Source of the DNA: Babylonia areolata
Taxonomy: Eukaryota > Mollusca > Gastropoda > Neogastropoda > Buccinidae
Assembly (NCBI RefSeq): GCF_041734735.1
Contig: NC_134878.1
Location: 18,198,202 to 18,262,201 of the forward strand
Direction: 5' to 3'
DNA length: 64,000 nucleotides
Positions 49,881-61,333 of this stretch are shown here, one piece after another; within the stretch, counting starts at the first letter, position 1; the number at the start of each line of letters is the position of its first letter. The translations under genes and the position numbers were made by a program. The notes under the pieces were generated by a model that was not told the origin of the DNA, ran no database searches, and saw only the letters and a list, made by a program, of their open reading frames with translations.

Positions 49881-52852
49881 GCACACACACACGCATGCAC
49901 ACACACATGCTCTTTGTAAGAAATAAAGATAATCAATCTCACAAACTGAGAAAGAGAGGAAGAAATCCCCACTGCCAATGACTGCTTTGGCTTCAGTAGT
50001 TTCAAATGTATTTTCACATAATCAACAACACTTCACAGTGATAAATGCAATTTTCATGATACAACAATAAACTGGTCATGATTATTTTCCACAGGTTTTG
50101 AGATATATATAGACCTTTAGAGCACTGTCTGCGAAGAAAAAGAAAAAAAAACAAAAAACAAACCCATTAACTAAGCATTTACCTGCCATACAGTTACTAC
50201 AATAGTTTAGTATGGCAGATACAAATGCTCTGTGTGATATATGTTGGAAAAAAAAAATGTTATGTTAACAAATCCACCTCAAACATTAAAATATTCATGC
50301 AAAAACTACAGTGTACACTAGTACTATTTTCAAAAAAGGCACACAAAAAATGTAGTTTCATGGCATGCTTTTTCAAAATCTTACATACATGAAGTAAATT
50401 GTTCTAAAGATCTTGAATCTTTTTTTTTTCTTTTTTTTCAGAATAAAAATTGTCACTTATTCAGCACTTGTACAAAACTACCACATTTCAGAATAATTTC
50501 TTTCACAATACAATCATTATCAAGAATCTTAATGAATACCTAAACTGCTTTATGATTAAAAAGAAAATAAAAAGCTTTCTAAACTAAAATTTCAGTAATA
50601 TCAACTTTTGAATATGAAAGTATATTTTCTTCATTTACTTCCATATCTTTTGTCTCAGTTTGTAATTTTTGCTGTTGTGATATGTCAGTTGTTGTTTTTA
50701 TCAACAATAAACATATTTAAGTACACCCTGTTCAGAAATATTTTATTCAAATAAAATATGATCATGTGTCTATTGTAAAAAATAAGACATGTAATAGCTG
50801 GAAAATACCTTTTTTCAACAAGGATTATGTTTAAGTTTCATTAACTACAAAAATCTCCTTATCATAATGATCTACACAGAAACTGTCTTGCATTGCACAT
50901 TTACTGATACATTTCTGTTGCTTATACGTCGAGAATGAATGGTCCTGATAAGTATGCTCTGTTGTAAATCTGTTTTTTCTGTTGTTGTTGTTTTGTTTTT
51001 TGCTTTGTTGTTGTTGTTGTTTTTCATTGTTTGTTTGTTTTTTTGTTTTCATTTTAATATAAATAGATATATCAACCATAACGACTGACAACCAGCAAGC
51101 AAAAACACTATCTGTATGCGAAAACTATCAGTCAGAAACATGTCGGGGTTTTTTTGGGTTTTTTTAATTACCATTGAATTCCATTTTTGCACACACACAC
51201 ACACACACACACACGCATGCATGCATGCATGTTTCAGAACACACATACTTGTATGCGTGTAAGTATGCATGTACATTTTCACTGGACTTACACTCACAAT
51301 TATTTAAAACAAAGAAACTACCAATGAACTCCACAGTTCTGCACACATCCACGCCTGTGCGCACACTTGCACACACACACACAAACATGCACAGCCACAG
51401 AGAAGAATGCAGTATGAAAAGTGACTTTAGCAAAGATGTCACAGAGTGTACGGGTGATTCCAGAAGTTGTGCAATGAATCAGTAGAAGATGAGACAGAGA
51501 CCAGATTGCAGCAGAAAAAAACATGTCAACAGTATTATTACTATCAATTTAGCCCCAACAGTAAAATGAGCAAGCACAGGTGCACACAAACACACAAGGA
51601 ACTATTTTAGCTGGTTTTAGAAAGCAGTTAAGACACAACACCGGAGTTCATGAAACTTTGTTTTCCCGTGTTCAGACTTTCCAGGGATGAGTGAGAGGAG
51701 AAAGAGAGTAAGACAGAAAAAGAGTATCACCAAGAAGTCCATGCTATTTACAGGCAGACATTCACCATATTTCAATACCTGTAATTTGTGCTGACAAGTC
51801 ACATTAACTGAGTATCACCCAACATATTTCTAACTGATTAACATTTCACCAAGGTCTCACTAAGAGTTTAAGAGACTGTTTACTCAGTTTCTTGGGAGAC
51901 ATCATATACTCATTAATTCATATCAGTCATTTCAATAATGGAATAATTGTATCTGCTTAAATCCACTTGATATATAACAAATCACACTTGGCTTCATTCA
52001 TTTCAACAATAATTATTGATTAATCACCTCTGTTTCAATCAACTTGTTATCATATAAATCTCACCTGACTGAAGCTAAATCCAAGGACAGTATCCTCTTG
52101 AAATACAAAGACTGAATAAGAGAAGAAAGTTGCCAAACAAAAGCATGCAGGAATGCTGGCATAAAACCAATAGCAAAGATCCCACAACCACACAGATACA
52201 GGGACTCCAACGCCATGCTACATTTCTGGGAAACCCAAAACTCAAAAGGAAAAAAAAATCCAAACAGCTTTCATACCTATCCCACAAGGCAACTCTATAA
52301 AAACACACAGAAACAGAAGGCTGGTTATGGCAGGAGGAAAGTGCTAGTAATGCCATGCATATATTCTGCAACAACACATGTCAGTGATACAATGAATAAC
52401 TCCCTCCCCCCCCCCCCCCACCCCCAACAAATTCTTATTTCAGTCAATAATGTTAAACATTAGTATGCTGCTTAACAACAATAAACCACAAAAGAATGAA
52501 ACTGTTAAGAGGATGAAAGGTTGTTACACATACTAAGGTTTGTTTATTCACATGTTCCATGTTATTATTTATTTATTCCCATATCTCCTTTTTACAATCA
52601 TAAACTAGCAAAATATTGTTTGAATGAACACACAAACAAAATAACCACCATCTTCATCAACTTACAGATTAATCTGATTTACATGTCAAATTAATAACAG
52701 GATTTACAACATATAACAACATTGTGAATGAATAAATCTGTGCGACAAAGTGAGTGTGCGAGACAGTCTGACAGGTTTATCAATTCATAGTCCTTTGCAG
52801 AGCAGGACTCCCCCACCCCTGACTCTTTACCTCTTTCTGAGGATTTTAACTG

Positions 52853-52892
<40 letters not shown>

Positions 52893-54942
52893 TCACTCAC
52901 TCACTCACTTACACTGCCATCCATCAAAATTCAAGGTATTTTTCTTGTATTTGCACAGAGATATGTTTTAAATCAAAAACAAAGTTAATGACACTGAGAA
53001 CCAATGTGAATGAAAAACGCCGGTGAAACAATGTGGATCACAAACAGTTCCTAGAGTGCGCCATACAACACCACAGAAACAACAATTAATGGTGCTGACA
53101 TGCTGTCACACAGTGAACTTAACGGTTACTCATCACAATGTCAGCATATACACATGCTACAATTAGCATCTACTACAATTGCGGGGGAGACATCACCATG
53201 TCACTCAAAACATCCGTAAGTAAAAGAAGAAAATCCCTATTCCAGTTTGATGCTTTGCTGCAGCTCACCAAAAGTACAAGGGCTTTGGACAGGGACCTCA
53301 TAATATCCTTTCAAAACTCACTTAAGTCTCAACTCTCAGAGAGTTGGAGTAGCATTAAAAAAATTACTATGTCTTTGCTGACAATGAGATGGAATATCCT
53401 TTAAAGACTTGCTGAGTCGCAACTTTCAAAGAGTTGAAGTATCATAATTCAAAATCTCACAACGTCTCAGCTCAGAATGAGATGAAGCATCACAAAAATA
53501 ATCAAGGCCTTCTAAAACAGTATCTCCTATTTCTGCCTGCATTCTACAATTAATTTGCAATAAAAAAATTTTTTTTAAAAAGGGGGGAGCCGGGGGAGGA
53601 GGGGAGGGGGGGGGGGGGTTCAAGCTTTTTTTCATTTTTTTCATGTTCTGGTGATGTAAATCATTATACATAGAAAACTCTCCTCTATGTTTTAACTAAA
53701 GATTCCACCAGACAATTGTCATCGTTAGCTAGGGTGCTTTTATATTTCATTGAGATCTGCTGGAAATTTCTAGATATAAACGACTGTTTAAAAAAATATT
53801 TTAAAAAGCAAATGGAAATAACAACCACCCTCTGACTAATGTTTCCATGATCGTTAGGCAAGACATTTGAGAACTTGTAACATATTTTCCTGTGATTTTG
53901 GTCCAACCTTGTTATTTTACCAAAGACAGTTTAATGTTTGGTGAGAATGAAGCATAAAACTATGTAAAAAAAATCTAGCCCATAAATGTGATGTCAAAAT
54001 GATCAGCACATAAGACTTGCAGTCCAGAGATGTGAAGGCCTGTGTTTTGAACCCTTTCAATGCTTGCTAGGTTAAGTATTGAGATGTTTGTTTTGTTTTT
54101 TTTCCAATAAAACATCAACTGGTGTGCACATCTATCAATGCCTGACCCTAAAAAAAAAACACCACAAATCCTACTATGACAACATCAGATAAAAAATAAA
54201 AATAAAATAAAAACACCAATCTTACTATGACAACACATGGTAAAAAAAAAAAATAATGAAAAAAAAAAGAACAAAGAGTGGGTCAAGAAAAAAAAGAGAA
54301 GAGGAAAACACCAAGAAGGATCAAAGAACAAAAAAACCCTTGCTCCTGTCCTCAGTCTACCCACACAACAAACACAGACACCCAACACCATCCGACATCC
54401 CACCTTCGCTTCTTCACTTACCAACCCCACACCCCCCTCCCCATCCCTCCCTCCCCTCCCCCCTGACGCAGACCCAGACTGCAGCCAGCCTTACCCCGTG
54501 GACGGAGAGAAGCAGTTCCACAGCCCCTGACCATGACTCCACAGCAGACGGTTGAAGACCCGACTGAAGATGCGACAGAGGCGCAGGTTATCCACGTCCG
54601 AGGAGCGCCAGATTCGCTGCAGAACGGCCTTGACATTGGACCGCACAATGTCCACCACCTACAGGGTGGCCAGGAACACTTGGTAATCCTCTTGTTGCAA
54701 GACCTTTTTTCTTTTTCCTTTTGTTAAGTTTATATCATATACATGTATTCATTTGTAAATTTTCCAACAGTACACAGATGACGCCATCAGTATCTTTTAT
54801 TATTTTTCATATTGGCAACATACAGTGCGCTGCATTCATTTTCTTTATCTGTATGAAGACTGGCAGAATGTGTACATAATGTGGGCAGTTTTGTCTAAAA
54901 TGATCAATGATTCTGCTGGACTTTTTTTTTCTTAAACATACA

Positions 54943-55008
<66 letters not shown>

Positions 55009-57731
55009 TTCAGTTGCAAATGTGTTGTTTTCTCACATAACACCACAGAAGTGCAGTAACAACTCTCTCAGCTTGCTGTCTTAACTTCAGCATGAAGCTG
55101 ACAGTTTCAAATGAAGGCAGACTTTCACAAACCAACACCACTAGCTGGGAAGGAAGGTTCATGACAGACTGTGTTCTCAGCTTGGGGCTGTGCGTATTCC
55201 CAAAGATAATCACACTCCAACTCACTACAAGGCTTGTCAAGATTTTTTTTTTTTTTTTAGCAGCTACACACTCAAGTTTAACCATCACCAAAATAAAACA
55301 AGAACAAGACAAAGAAGATAAAAAAAAAAAAATTATGAACTGAATTGTTTTTAAGTTCACCAGAATAGACAGAAAAGAAAAGCAAAGAGCACACTTGATT
55401 TCATTTGTTTTTACTGATTGTGAATGAAATACAATTTCACACAAACACAGATTTGAGAGAACAGGATACACAAAATTCTGAGGGATTTGTTGGTCAGTTG
55501 TCACTTCAGTTTAATCAATGGCACAATTAGAAATACTGGAGTTCAGAAAAAAATGTTATCAAATTAAGATACACTTTTCAATACAAAATGACAAAGCCAT
55601 AAAGATAATTAATTGGACTGTAACAGATAAAACAAATACATAGAATGGAGGAACTGATTGATCTGACAAAAGAATGTGAATGAATGAACAAAGAAAATAA
55701 AAAAGAGCATCCATACTGTGTGCATGTACACAATGGAAGAGAGAAAGGAACGAAAGAAATGATTCAATTAGCCAACGAATGAAACTAAATGGTATATAAG
55801 AACGAATGCACAGACTTTTTTTTTTTTTAAAACAGCAATATTATGTGCTTGTACACAGCGAAAAACATATGGAGCCCGAAGAAGCACAAACAGACAAAGG
55901 GACAGACAAGCTGAGAAAGAGAAATACCAGGACAGAAAAAGAAAAGACAGAACAGACAGAGATATATCTCAAGGCAACTTTCAGACATTACAACCGACTT
56001 GAACTGCCTTTCTGTTTAAACATAATGAAACCACTGGCATCAAAACTATAAAATACAGAAATACCATTAAAAACAACCACCTAAAAAGCTCACTTCTCCT
56101 GTTCTAATGGCACTTTCTCTCAACCAGGCAAAACTACCCTTCTAACTAATGACCCAAACTGTGATCGGTCCTCCTTGGCAATAAACGCAAGCAAATTTCA
56201 TGCAAGAATTTTTAAAATGTTCCAATCCAACTGGGGCAAAAAAACCCAACTGTGCACACACACACACACATACCTGCTGAACCAACCTTACCCGTAGGTT
56301 CAGCACGGCTAGCCGTACATGCAGTGTCTGTCTTTACTGGGAGGGCAACAAGAGGCTGTGAGACAGACGGAGAAGGGACATGACGAAAGGAATCGGCTCA
56401 CCTTGCGTCTCTTGATAGAATCCAGTTTGACCAGCCAGTAGGACGCTATCCGTGGCTTGTGGAACTTCCAGTTCTCGTTCAGCTGTGCCCACACAGAAAG
56501 GAAGAAAGTAAGTGCACAAAAAAGGAAGGAAGGAAGAGAAGATAGAAGGAAAGTATAAATTAACTCTCTCCATACGAACGGCGAAAGAGACGACGTTAAC
56601 AGCGTTTCACCCCAATTACCATCATCAAAATATTGCAAGCGGAAGGCTCTTATACTGAAGACGTGAATGTTGACAAAGAATACCACAATTCTGACGACGG
56701 AAGCTAAAGGTTGGGTCATTCAGACACCCACTGGACATCCGAGGGGTCTGTGTAGAGGAGAAGAGAGGACTGGCCGTACTGAGTGAGTTAATAAAGAAAG
56801 CATCTCTTCTCTCTCTCTCTCTCTCAAGATAATAGTAATGTTATCAAAAACTTATTCTTATTGCTATTAACTTGTGATATCACTCAGCTGCTAATCCATG
56901 CAATTTCAGTGTGGATGTGTATGGCTTCTTAGATTAATTGATAACACAATATTCACAGCTCTGGATGTGACTGCTTTACTGCATGTCTCTTTTACACCCC
57001 AACTATTTTAATTTTTAAGGGAGCAATAGCCAAGTGGTTAAAGCGTTGGAATTTCAATCTTTAAGGTCCCAGGTTAAAATCTTGGTAACGGTGTCTGGAG
57101 GGTTAAGGGTGGAGATTTTTCCAATTTGCAAGATCAACATATGTGCAGACCTGCTAATGCCTGAACCCTTTTGTGTGTATATGCATGCAGAAGATCAAAT
57201 ATGTATGTTAAAGATCCTGTAATCCATGACAGCATTCAGTGGGTTGTGGAAAACAAGTACATACCCAGCATGCACACCCCCGAAAATGGAGTATGGCTGC
57301 CCACATAGCGGGGTAAATAAACAAAAATGGTCATACACATAAAACAGTACAAGTCTGTATGAGTGTGTGTATGCGTGGCTGAAACCTGATTGAACGACAC
57401 AGGAAAGAAATGATGAGCAGCCAAAGACAGCTGTCAGACGGCTCTACCCATGTCGGCAAATGACTCCATGTTTGTAAAGCACTAAGAGCTTGGTCTCTGA
57501 CCGAGGATACGCACAATATAATTATCCATACCATCATCATTTTCCACATGCACTACATTAAATGTGTGTTCTGGGGGTGTGGGTTTGCATGTTGCTAATG
57601 TTTGTCACATCTGATCCTTCATTTTTCAAGTACTGTACACAAGCATGCATGCGCATGCACACACACACACACACACACTCACGTGCTCATACACACACAC
57701 TCACATGCACACACACACACCATACATAGAG

Positions 57732-57764
<33 letters not shown>

Positions 57765-58195
57765 CACACACTGTATACCCTGTCCAGAAGCAGCTCCGCT
57801 TCTGTATCAGTCTTTCCAGGAAACTTGATTCGCATTTCATTCAAAGATGATAGCGTTTTCTTGGTGAGCTCTTCTTCTCGCTCCTTCACCATACTTGAGA
57901 GGAAATTGTCATCCTGCAAAACAGAGTGCCAGTAATCACAGTAATAAAGAAGATGGCCATAAGAAGCATCAGCATGTGCAGAATATCTGCCTGTATGCGC
58001 ATGCCACCTGGGCAATGTTTTGTGTTTGCTTTCATAAAGGGCTGAAACATATTATTACCTTTTCACTGTCCATGCAGATGAATAAACAAAGGTACAGATA
58101 CAGATATAAATGGATACACTTCACTACCCACTACCTTTCAATTTTGTTTACATACATTCAAACTTCACATACACACAAACCTTAGCCTTCACATG

Positions 58196-58242
<47 letters not shown>

Positions 58243-58407
58243 ACACACACACTTGCCTCACTGCTTTCTATCCTCCATCTCTCTATTTCCTTCTAATTTG
58301 CAAAAACCGTAGCCTACTTCCTACCCCCCACAACCATAATCCTCCAGACAAACCTGACTCCTCTGCTTTCACAAACACACCCACACACACAAACAACACA
58401 TGCAAAC

Positions 58408-58442
<35 letters not shown>

Positions 58443-60755
58443 CACAACACACACACACACGCACACAGAACACACACAAACACAACACACACACACAAAC
58501 AACACACACACACACACGCACACAGAACACACACAAACACAACACACACACAACACACAAACAGTACACACACACTCACCCTACTTCTTCCCAACCCTCA
58601 ACAACTCTTTCCTCTCCTTTCCCTCACACCCACTCAACCCCACAACAGGCTCCACCCCCACCCCACCCCCACCCCACCCCCACCCCTCCCCGGCCAACAC
58701 ACCACAGCGGAGCGGCTCTGTGCGGCCGGTTTACTGTTGTTGGAGACGTTGCTGGTGCGGGTCAGGCTCCGGCTGCGCTGAGCTGGGGCCCCCGACACGT
58801 GACTCTGCGGCCGGTTGGGGTTCCGCAGAGTTGTGGAACCTGACGGGGGGCATGACATGTCGCTGGTGCTGCGCTGACTGCTGGGGCGCTGGGAGAAAAG
58901 GTCACCGACAAAATGAAACGAGTGAACAGACTGTGGATAAATAAACTGAGAAAAGGACAACGACAAAATGAAACGAGTGAACAGACTGTGGATAAATAAA
59001 CTGAGGAAAGGACAACAACAAAATGAAAAGAGTGAACAGACTGTGGACAATGACAAAATGAAACGAGTGAACAGACTGTGGATAAATAAACTGAGGAAAG
59101 GTCACCAACAAAATGAAACGAGTGAATAACTGTGGATAAATAAACTGAGAAAAGGACAACGACAAAATGAAATGAGTGAACAGACTGTGGATAACCGACA
59201 AAAATGGAATGAGTGAATAACTGTGGATAAATAAACTGAGGAAAGGACAACGACAAAATGAAAAGAGTGAATAACTGTGGATAAATAAACTGAGGAAAGG
59301 ACAACAACAAAATGAAAAGAGTGAATAACTGTGGATAAATAAACTGAGAAAAGGACAACGACAAAATGAAATGAGTGAACAGACTGGATAACCGACAAAA
59401 ATGGAATGAGTGAATAACTGTGGATAAATAAACGCTGACAAAATGAAACTGTGGGTAAAAAAAACATCGACAAAATGAAAAGAATGAATAACTGTGGATG
59501 AATAAACACCGACAAAATGAAATGAGTGAACAAATAAACAGGGAGAAGGACACCAACAAAATAAAATGGGTGAATAACTGTGGATAAATAAACAATGACA
59601 AAATGAAACTGTGGGTAAATAAACATCGCCAAAATGAAAAGAATGAATAACTGTGGATAAATAAACACCGACAAAATGAAACGAGTGAATAAACTGTGGA
59701 TAAATAAACACTGACAAAATGAAAAATGTGAATAAAATGTGAATAAATAAACAGCGACAAAATGAAACGAGTGAATAACTGTGGATAAATAAACACCGAC
59801 AAAATGAAACGAGTGAATAAACTGTGGATAAATAAACACTGACAAAATGAAAAATGTGAATAAAATGTGAATAAATAAACACCGAAAAAATGAAACATGT
59901 GAATAAACTGTAGATAAGTAAACTGGAAGAAAAGGACAGCATAAAAATGAAACATGTGAATAACTGTGGGTATATAAAATGGGAGGACACCAACAAAACG
60001 GAATGAGCAAATAACTGTGGGGACATAAACTGGGAGGACACCAACAAAACAGAATGAGCAAATAACTGTGGGGACATAAACTGGGAGGACACCAACAAAA
60101 CAGAATGAGCAAATAACTGTGGGTATATAAAATGGGAGGACACCAACAAAACGGAATGAGCAAATAACTGTGGGTAAATAAACACCGGCAAAATGAAACG
60201 AGTGAATAAACTGTGGATAAAGAAACTGGGAGAAGGACACCCAAAAAAAAAAAAAAAAAAAATGCAAGAAAAACTATGGCTAAATAAACCAGGATATAGA
60301 AATTCAAAAAATAAACTGAGTGAACAACTATGGTTGAATAAGTAAGCAGAAACTAAATGAACGAATGAATACCAAACTTGACAGCACTCTGCAAAGTGCA
60401 TACCTCTGCCAACACCTGAACAGTTATCTAACCACCTCTCCTACTTCCCAGTTGTGAAGAATTCTTTTTTCAAAAATAACAAAAACAAAACAAAAACCAA
60501 AAAAAAATTATGGATCCAAATACCCATTCTGATCACACCCAAAATCCTACTGATTGGCCGTTGCCTGCACATAAAAAAAAAAATATATAAAAGAAAACCC
60601 ATCATCAGCTCTCTTTTCTCAGAATCCAGCTTGCAGACAAACACAAAAACCAGAGACAAAAAAGGACCTTCACGACAGAGGTAATAAAAACGTCAGGCCT
60701 CCCCAAAGCCCACCCTCATGCTCTCCTCTCCTCTTTGTGTATTTGTATGTGCAAG

Positions 60756-60791
<36 letters not shown>

Positions 60792-61047
60792 TTATGATTT
60801 ATAATGATATATTTGTGACAGGGTTTCTTATTCAGGAATCTTTTTTTTTCATGAACCAGTTACTTTCAAACTTTTTTTTTTTTTTTTTTAAATACTAAAC
60901 CAGCGTGTTAACAATTTATAATGATTTTAAAAAAGCATTTCTTATTCCTTGTGTGTGTGTGTTGTGTTGTGTTGTGTTGTATGTGTGTGTGTGTGAGCAA
61001 AAATTTGTTCAGTGGTGCACACACACACATACACCCACACATACACC

Positions 61048-61088
<41 letters not shown>

Positions 61089-61333
61089 GCACTTCAATCC
61101 AGCCCCCTCCACCCACCTCCCGCGCCTCCACACAAACATTTTTTTTTTACGGTCAACGTCCAGCATTCAGGGTGAACTGTCCATACCTGTGCACTGGGCA
61201 CGACACGTGTGGCCGACCGAGCTGAGCGGACGTGGGAGTTGAGCATGGGAGTGGCAGGAGTTGTATCCTCCTCGGACAGCTCATCCTCTTCCTCCTCGTC
61301 AGGATCTGCGGGGCGCAGACTTTCTGGCATGCT
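41089..61333 (-). CDS. Unrecognised gene, last seven coding exons (partial)
   Basis: Read from high to low: 61187-61333, 58703-58888, 57779-57913, 56402-56482, 54495-54658, 48106-48312, 41089-41200. All junctions are GT-AG and every phase agrees (0,0,0,0,2,2), giving 343 aa and TGA at 41089-41091. The N-terminus is right of the window. First an acidic stretch (DPDEEEEDELSEEDTTPATP), then a basic Ser/Arg/Thr/Asn-rich linker (QRSRSLTRTSN), then about 190 residues of predicted helix: MVKEREEELTKKTLSSLNEM, LNENWKFHKPRIASYWLVKL, VRSNVKAVLQRIWRSSDVDN, SETEMNCCRRIVQLCRDCLL. It ends with a short tail containing GRDLKGPPNQWNPHTFSQRY. No membrane segment or catalytic motif stands out. I do not recognise the family; a cytosolic scaffold-like protein is a guess. 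Exon quality and phase agreement argue for a living gene. Confidence 0.85.
41347..41560. repeat. Diverged tandem duplication, about 130-bp unit
   Basis: GCAACACATTCATTAAT to TAGTAGTAGTATATTGATAA recurs as GCAACACATTTATTAAT to TAGTAGTAGTAATAGTATAT. Each copy carries a GTA triplet run. Confidence 0.75.
41985..42225 (-). mobile_element. SINE with family B head and family A tail
   Basis: Read in reverse: head GGTGGTGAAGTGGTTAGTGT and a degenerate B box AGGGTTAGGTCC, as in the 13820 SINE. Then the family A tail GCTGCCTATAT, GGCGGGGTAAAAATGGTCAT and AAAAGCCC. A modular SINE. Confidence 0.75.
42960..43565 (+). mobile_element. Inverted-motif element, copy B
   Basis: Left GACTCACTTGTG (42989-43000) mirrors right CACAAGTGAGTC. 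The right end also folds as a hairpin, GACTCACTT with AAGTGAGTC. It holds a CA run at about 43477-43512. Its last 230 bp match 17193-17372. Class unknown. Confidence 0.6.
43833..44308. repeat. Two copies of a 60-bp repeat
   Basis: TGTATCTCTTGGGCCTGGTT (from about 43853) recurs as TGTATCGCTTGGGTCTGGTT (from about 44268), with the flanking 20 bases also alike. Family unknown. Confidence 0.65.
44728..45110 (+). mobile_element. SINE family A, full length
   Basis: A 10-bp target duplication AATTGATTCT (44718-44727 and 45111-45120). Head with AATAGCCGAGTAGTTAAAGC (A box) and GGTTCAAATC (B box); 3' end GTGAACGTGGGAGTTGCAGC then a GAA run. Best copy of the family here; reads forward, opposite to the host gene. 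Confidence 0.93.
45742..46685. mobile_element. piggyBac-like non-autonomous element, second family
   Basis: Ends are inverted: CCTCTTCAGTGTCAGG at the left, CCTCTTCAGAGCCTCA at the right in reverse. Flanks are TTAT (45738-45741, probably a changed TTAA) and TTAA (46686-46689). Near the right end two imperfect palindromes (about 46609-46624 and 46653-46670) enclose GCGAAGC, as in the element at 3354. No transposase ORF. Confidence 0.6.
47755..47899. repeat. (CA)n microsatellites
   Basis: Several CA runs parted by short unique text, just above exon 6 of the unknown gene and next to a SINE fragment. Confidence 0.9.
47932..48045 (-). mobile_element. SINE family C, 3' fragment
   Basis: Starts with the CAGTTTCAGT tail and matches the first 115 bp of the 24346 copy. 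It ends at 48045, 60 bases below the donor of the exon at 48106. Confidence 0.85.
48106..48312 (-). CDS. Unknown gene, exon 6 of 7
   Basis: NSWETIFSRSTELVSETEMN, CCRRIVQLCRDCLLIVYQFA, then a Gly/Pro/Ser-rich end. Acceptor GTGCTGGCAG and donor GTAAGG. Phase 2 both sides. Confidence 0.87.
49831..49912. repeat. (CA)n microsatellite
   Basis: Long CA run with CATG and CACG variants at its right edge. Confidence 0.9.
53240..53500. repeat. Diverged tandem repeat, about 108-bp period
   Basis: ATATCCTTTCAAAACTCACT and its AGAGAGTTGGAGTAGCAT end recur as ATATCCTTTAAAGACTTGCT and AAGAGTTGAAGTATCAT. A third partial copy ends GAGATGAAGCATC. Confidence 0.65.
54495..54658 (-). CDS. Unknown gene, exon 5 of 7
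   Basis: VVDIVRSNVKAVLQRIWRSS onward to HGQGLWNCFSPST. Acceptor CACCCTGTAG and donor GTAAGG. Ends two bases into a Gly codon. Confidence 0.87.
54946..55008. repeat. (GT)n microsatellite
   Basis: Pure GT run of about 60 bases. Confidence 0.92.
56402..56482 (-). CDS. Unknown gene, exon 4 of 7
   Basis: 27 codons, LNENWKFHKPRIASYWLVKL then DSIKRRK. Acceptor TGGGCACAG and donor GTGAGC. Phase 0 both sides. Confidence 0.83.
56564..56787. mobile_element. TTAA-flanked MITE, 224 bp
   Basis: TTAA on both sides (56560-56563, 56788-56791). Inverted ends CTCTCTCCATACGAACGG and, in reverse, CTCACTCAGTACGGCCAG. Size and target fit a piggyBac-type MITE. It lies about 80 bases above exon 4 of the unknown gene. 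Confidence 0.75.
57015..57345 (+). mobile_element. SINE family A, 3'-truncated copy
   Basis: AATAGCCAAGTGGTTAAAGC head, a changed B box (GGTTAAAATC), then AGATCAAATATG, AAGATCCTGTAATCCATG and ATGGCTGCCCACAT. It lacks the GAA tail. Confidence 0.85.
57660..57771. repeat. (CA)n microsatellite beside an exon donor
   Basis: CA runs end about seven bases from the donor of the exon at 57779. Confidence 0.9.
57779..57913 (-). CDS. Unknown gene, exon 3 of 7 (helical)
   Basis: 45 codons, DDNFLSSMVKEREEELTKKT onward to DTEAELLLDR. Acceptor TGTTTTGCAG and donor GTATAC. A CA tract begins a few bases after the donor. Confidence 0.85.
58198..58570. repeat. (CA)n-rich block
   Basis: CA runs at 58198-58252 and 58408-58570, with AACACA and CGCACA variants. 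ORFs on either strand here are pure repeat. Confidence 0.9.
58703..58888 (-). CDS. Unknown gene, exon 2 of 7 (basic, Ser-rich)
   Basis: Acceptor TTTTCTCCCAG, which belongs to the edge of a minisatellite. 62 codons, RPSSQRSTSDMSCPPSGS onward to KPAAQSRSAV. The donor is taken as GTGTGT at 58702. GTGGTG three bases earlier keeps the frame and cannot be excluded. Confidence 0.78.
58889..60240. repeat. Minisatellite, units of about 35-56 bp, about two dozen copies
   Basis: The core GACAAAATGAAACGAGTGAA then TAACTGTGGATAAATAAAC, with optional TGAGGAAAGGACAAC. Unit types cluster: fuller units near 58900-59400, short ones at 59430-59900, a CACCAACAAAACGGAATGAG type at 59985-60160. On the reverse strand each full unit reads as a pyrimidine tract ending CTCAG or CCCAG. 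The array touches the acceptor of the exon at 58703-58888. Confidence 0.95.
61019..61088. repeat. (CA)n microsatellite
   Basis: CA run with CATACACC variants, 100 bases below the donor of the acidic exon. Confidence 0.9.
61187..61333 (-). CDS. Unknown gene, exon 1 of 7 in window (acidic)
   Basis: Acceptor CCCTTGCAG and donor GTATGG. 49 codons, SMPESLRPADPDEEEEDELS onward to RVVPSAQ. Phase 0 both sides. Confidence 0.8.

Larger units (their letters stand above)
48313..54494 (-). other. Intron of the unknown gene, 6.2 kb
   Basis: AT-rich. CA runs at about 49831-49877, 51189-51214 and 52856-52887, followed by TCAC repeats; G/C runs at 52405 and 53580. No exon or full mobile element recognised. 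Confidence 0.7.

Noticed and set aside
58762-60401. Reverse ORFs of 401-501 aa
   Set aside because: They translate a tandem repeat in three frames at once, with no domain and no codon bias of a gene.
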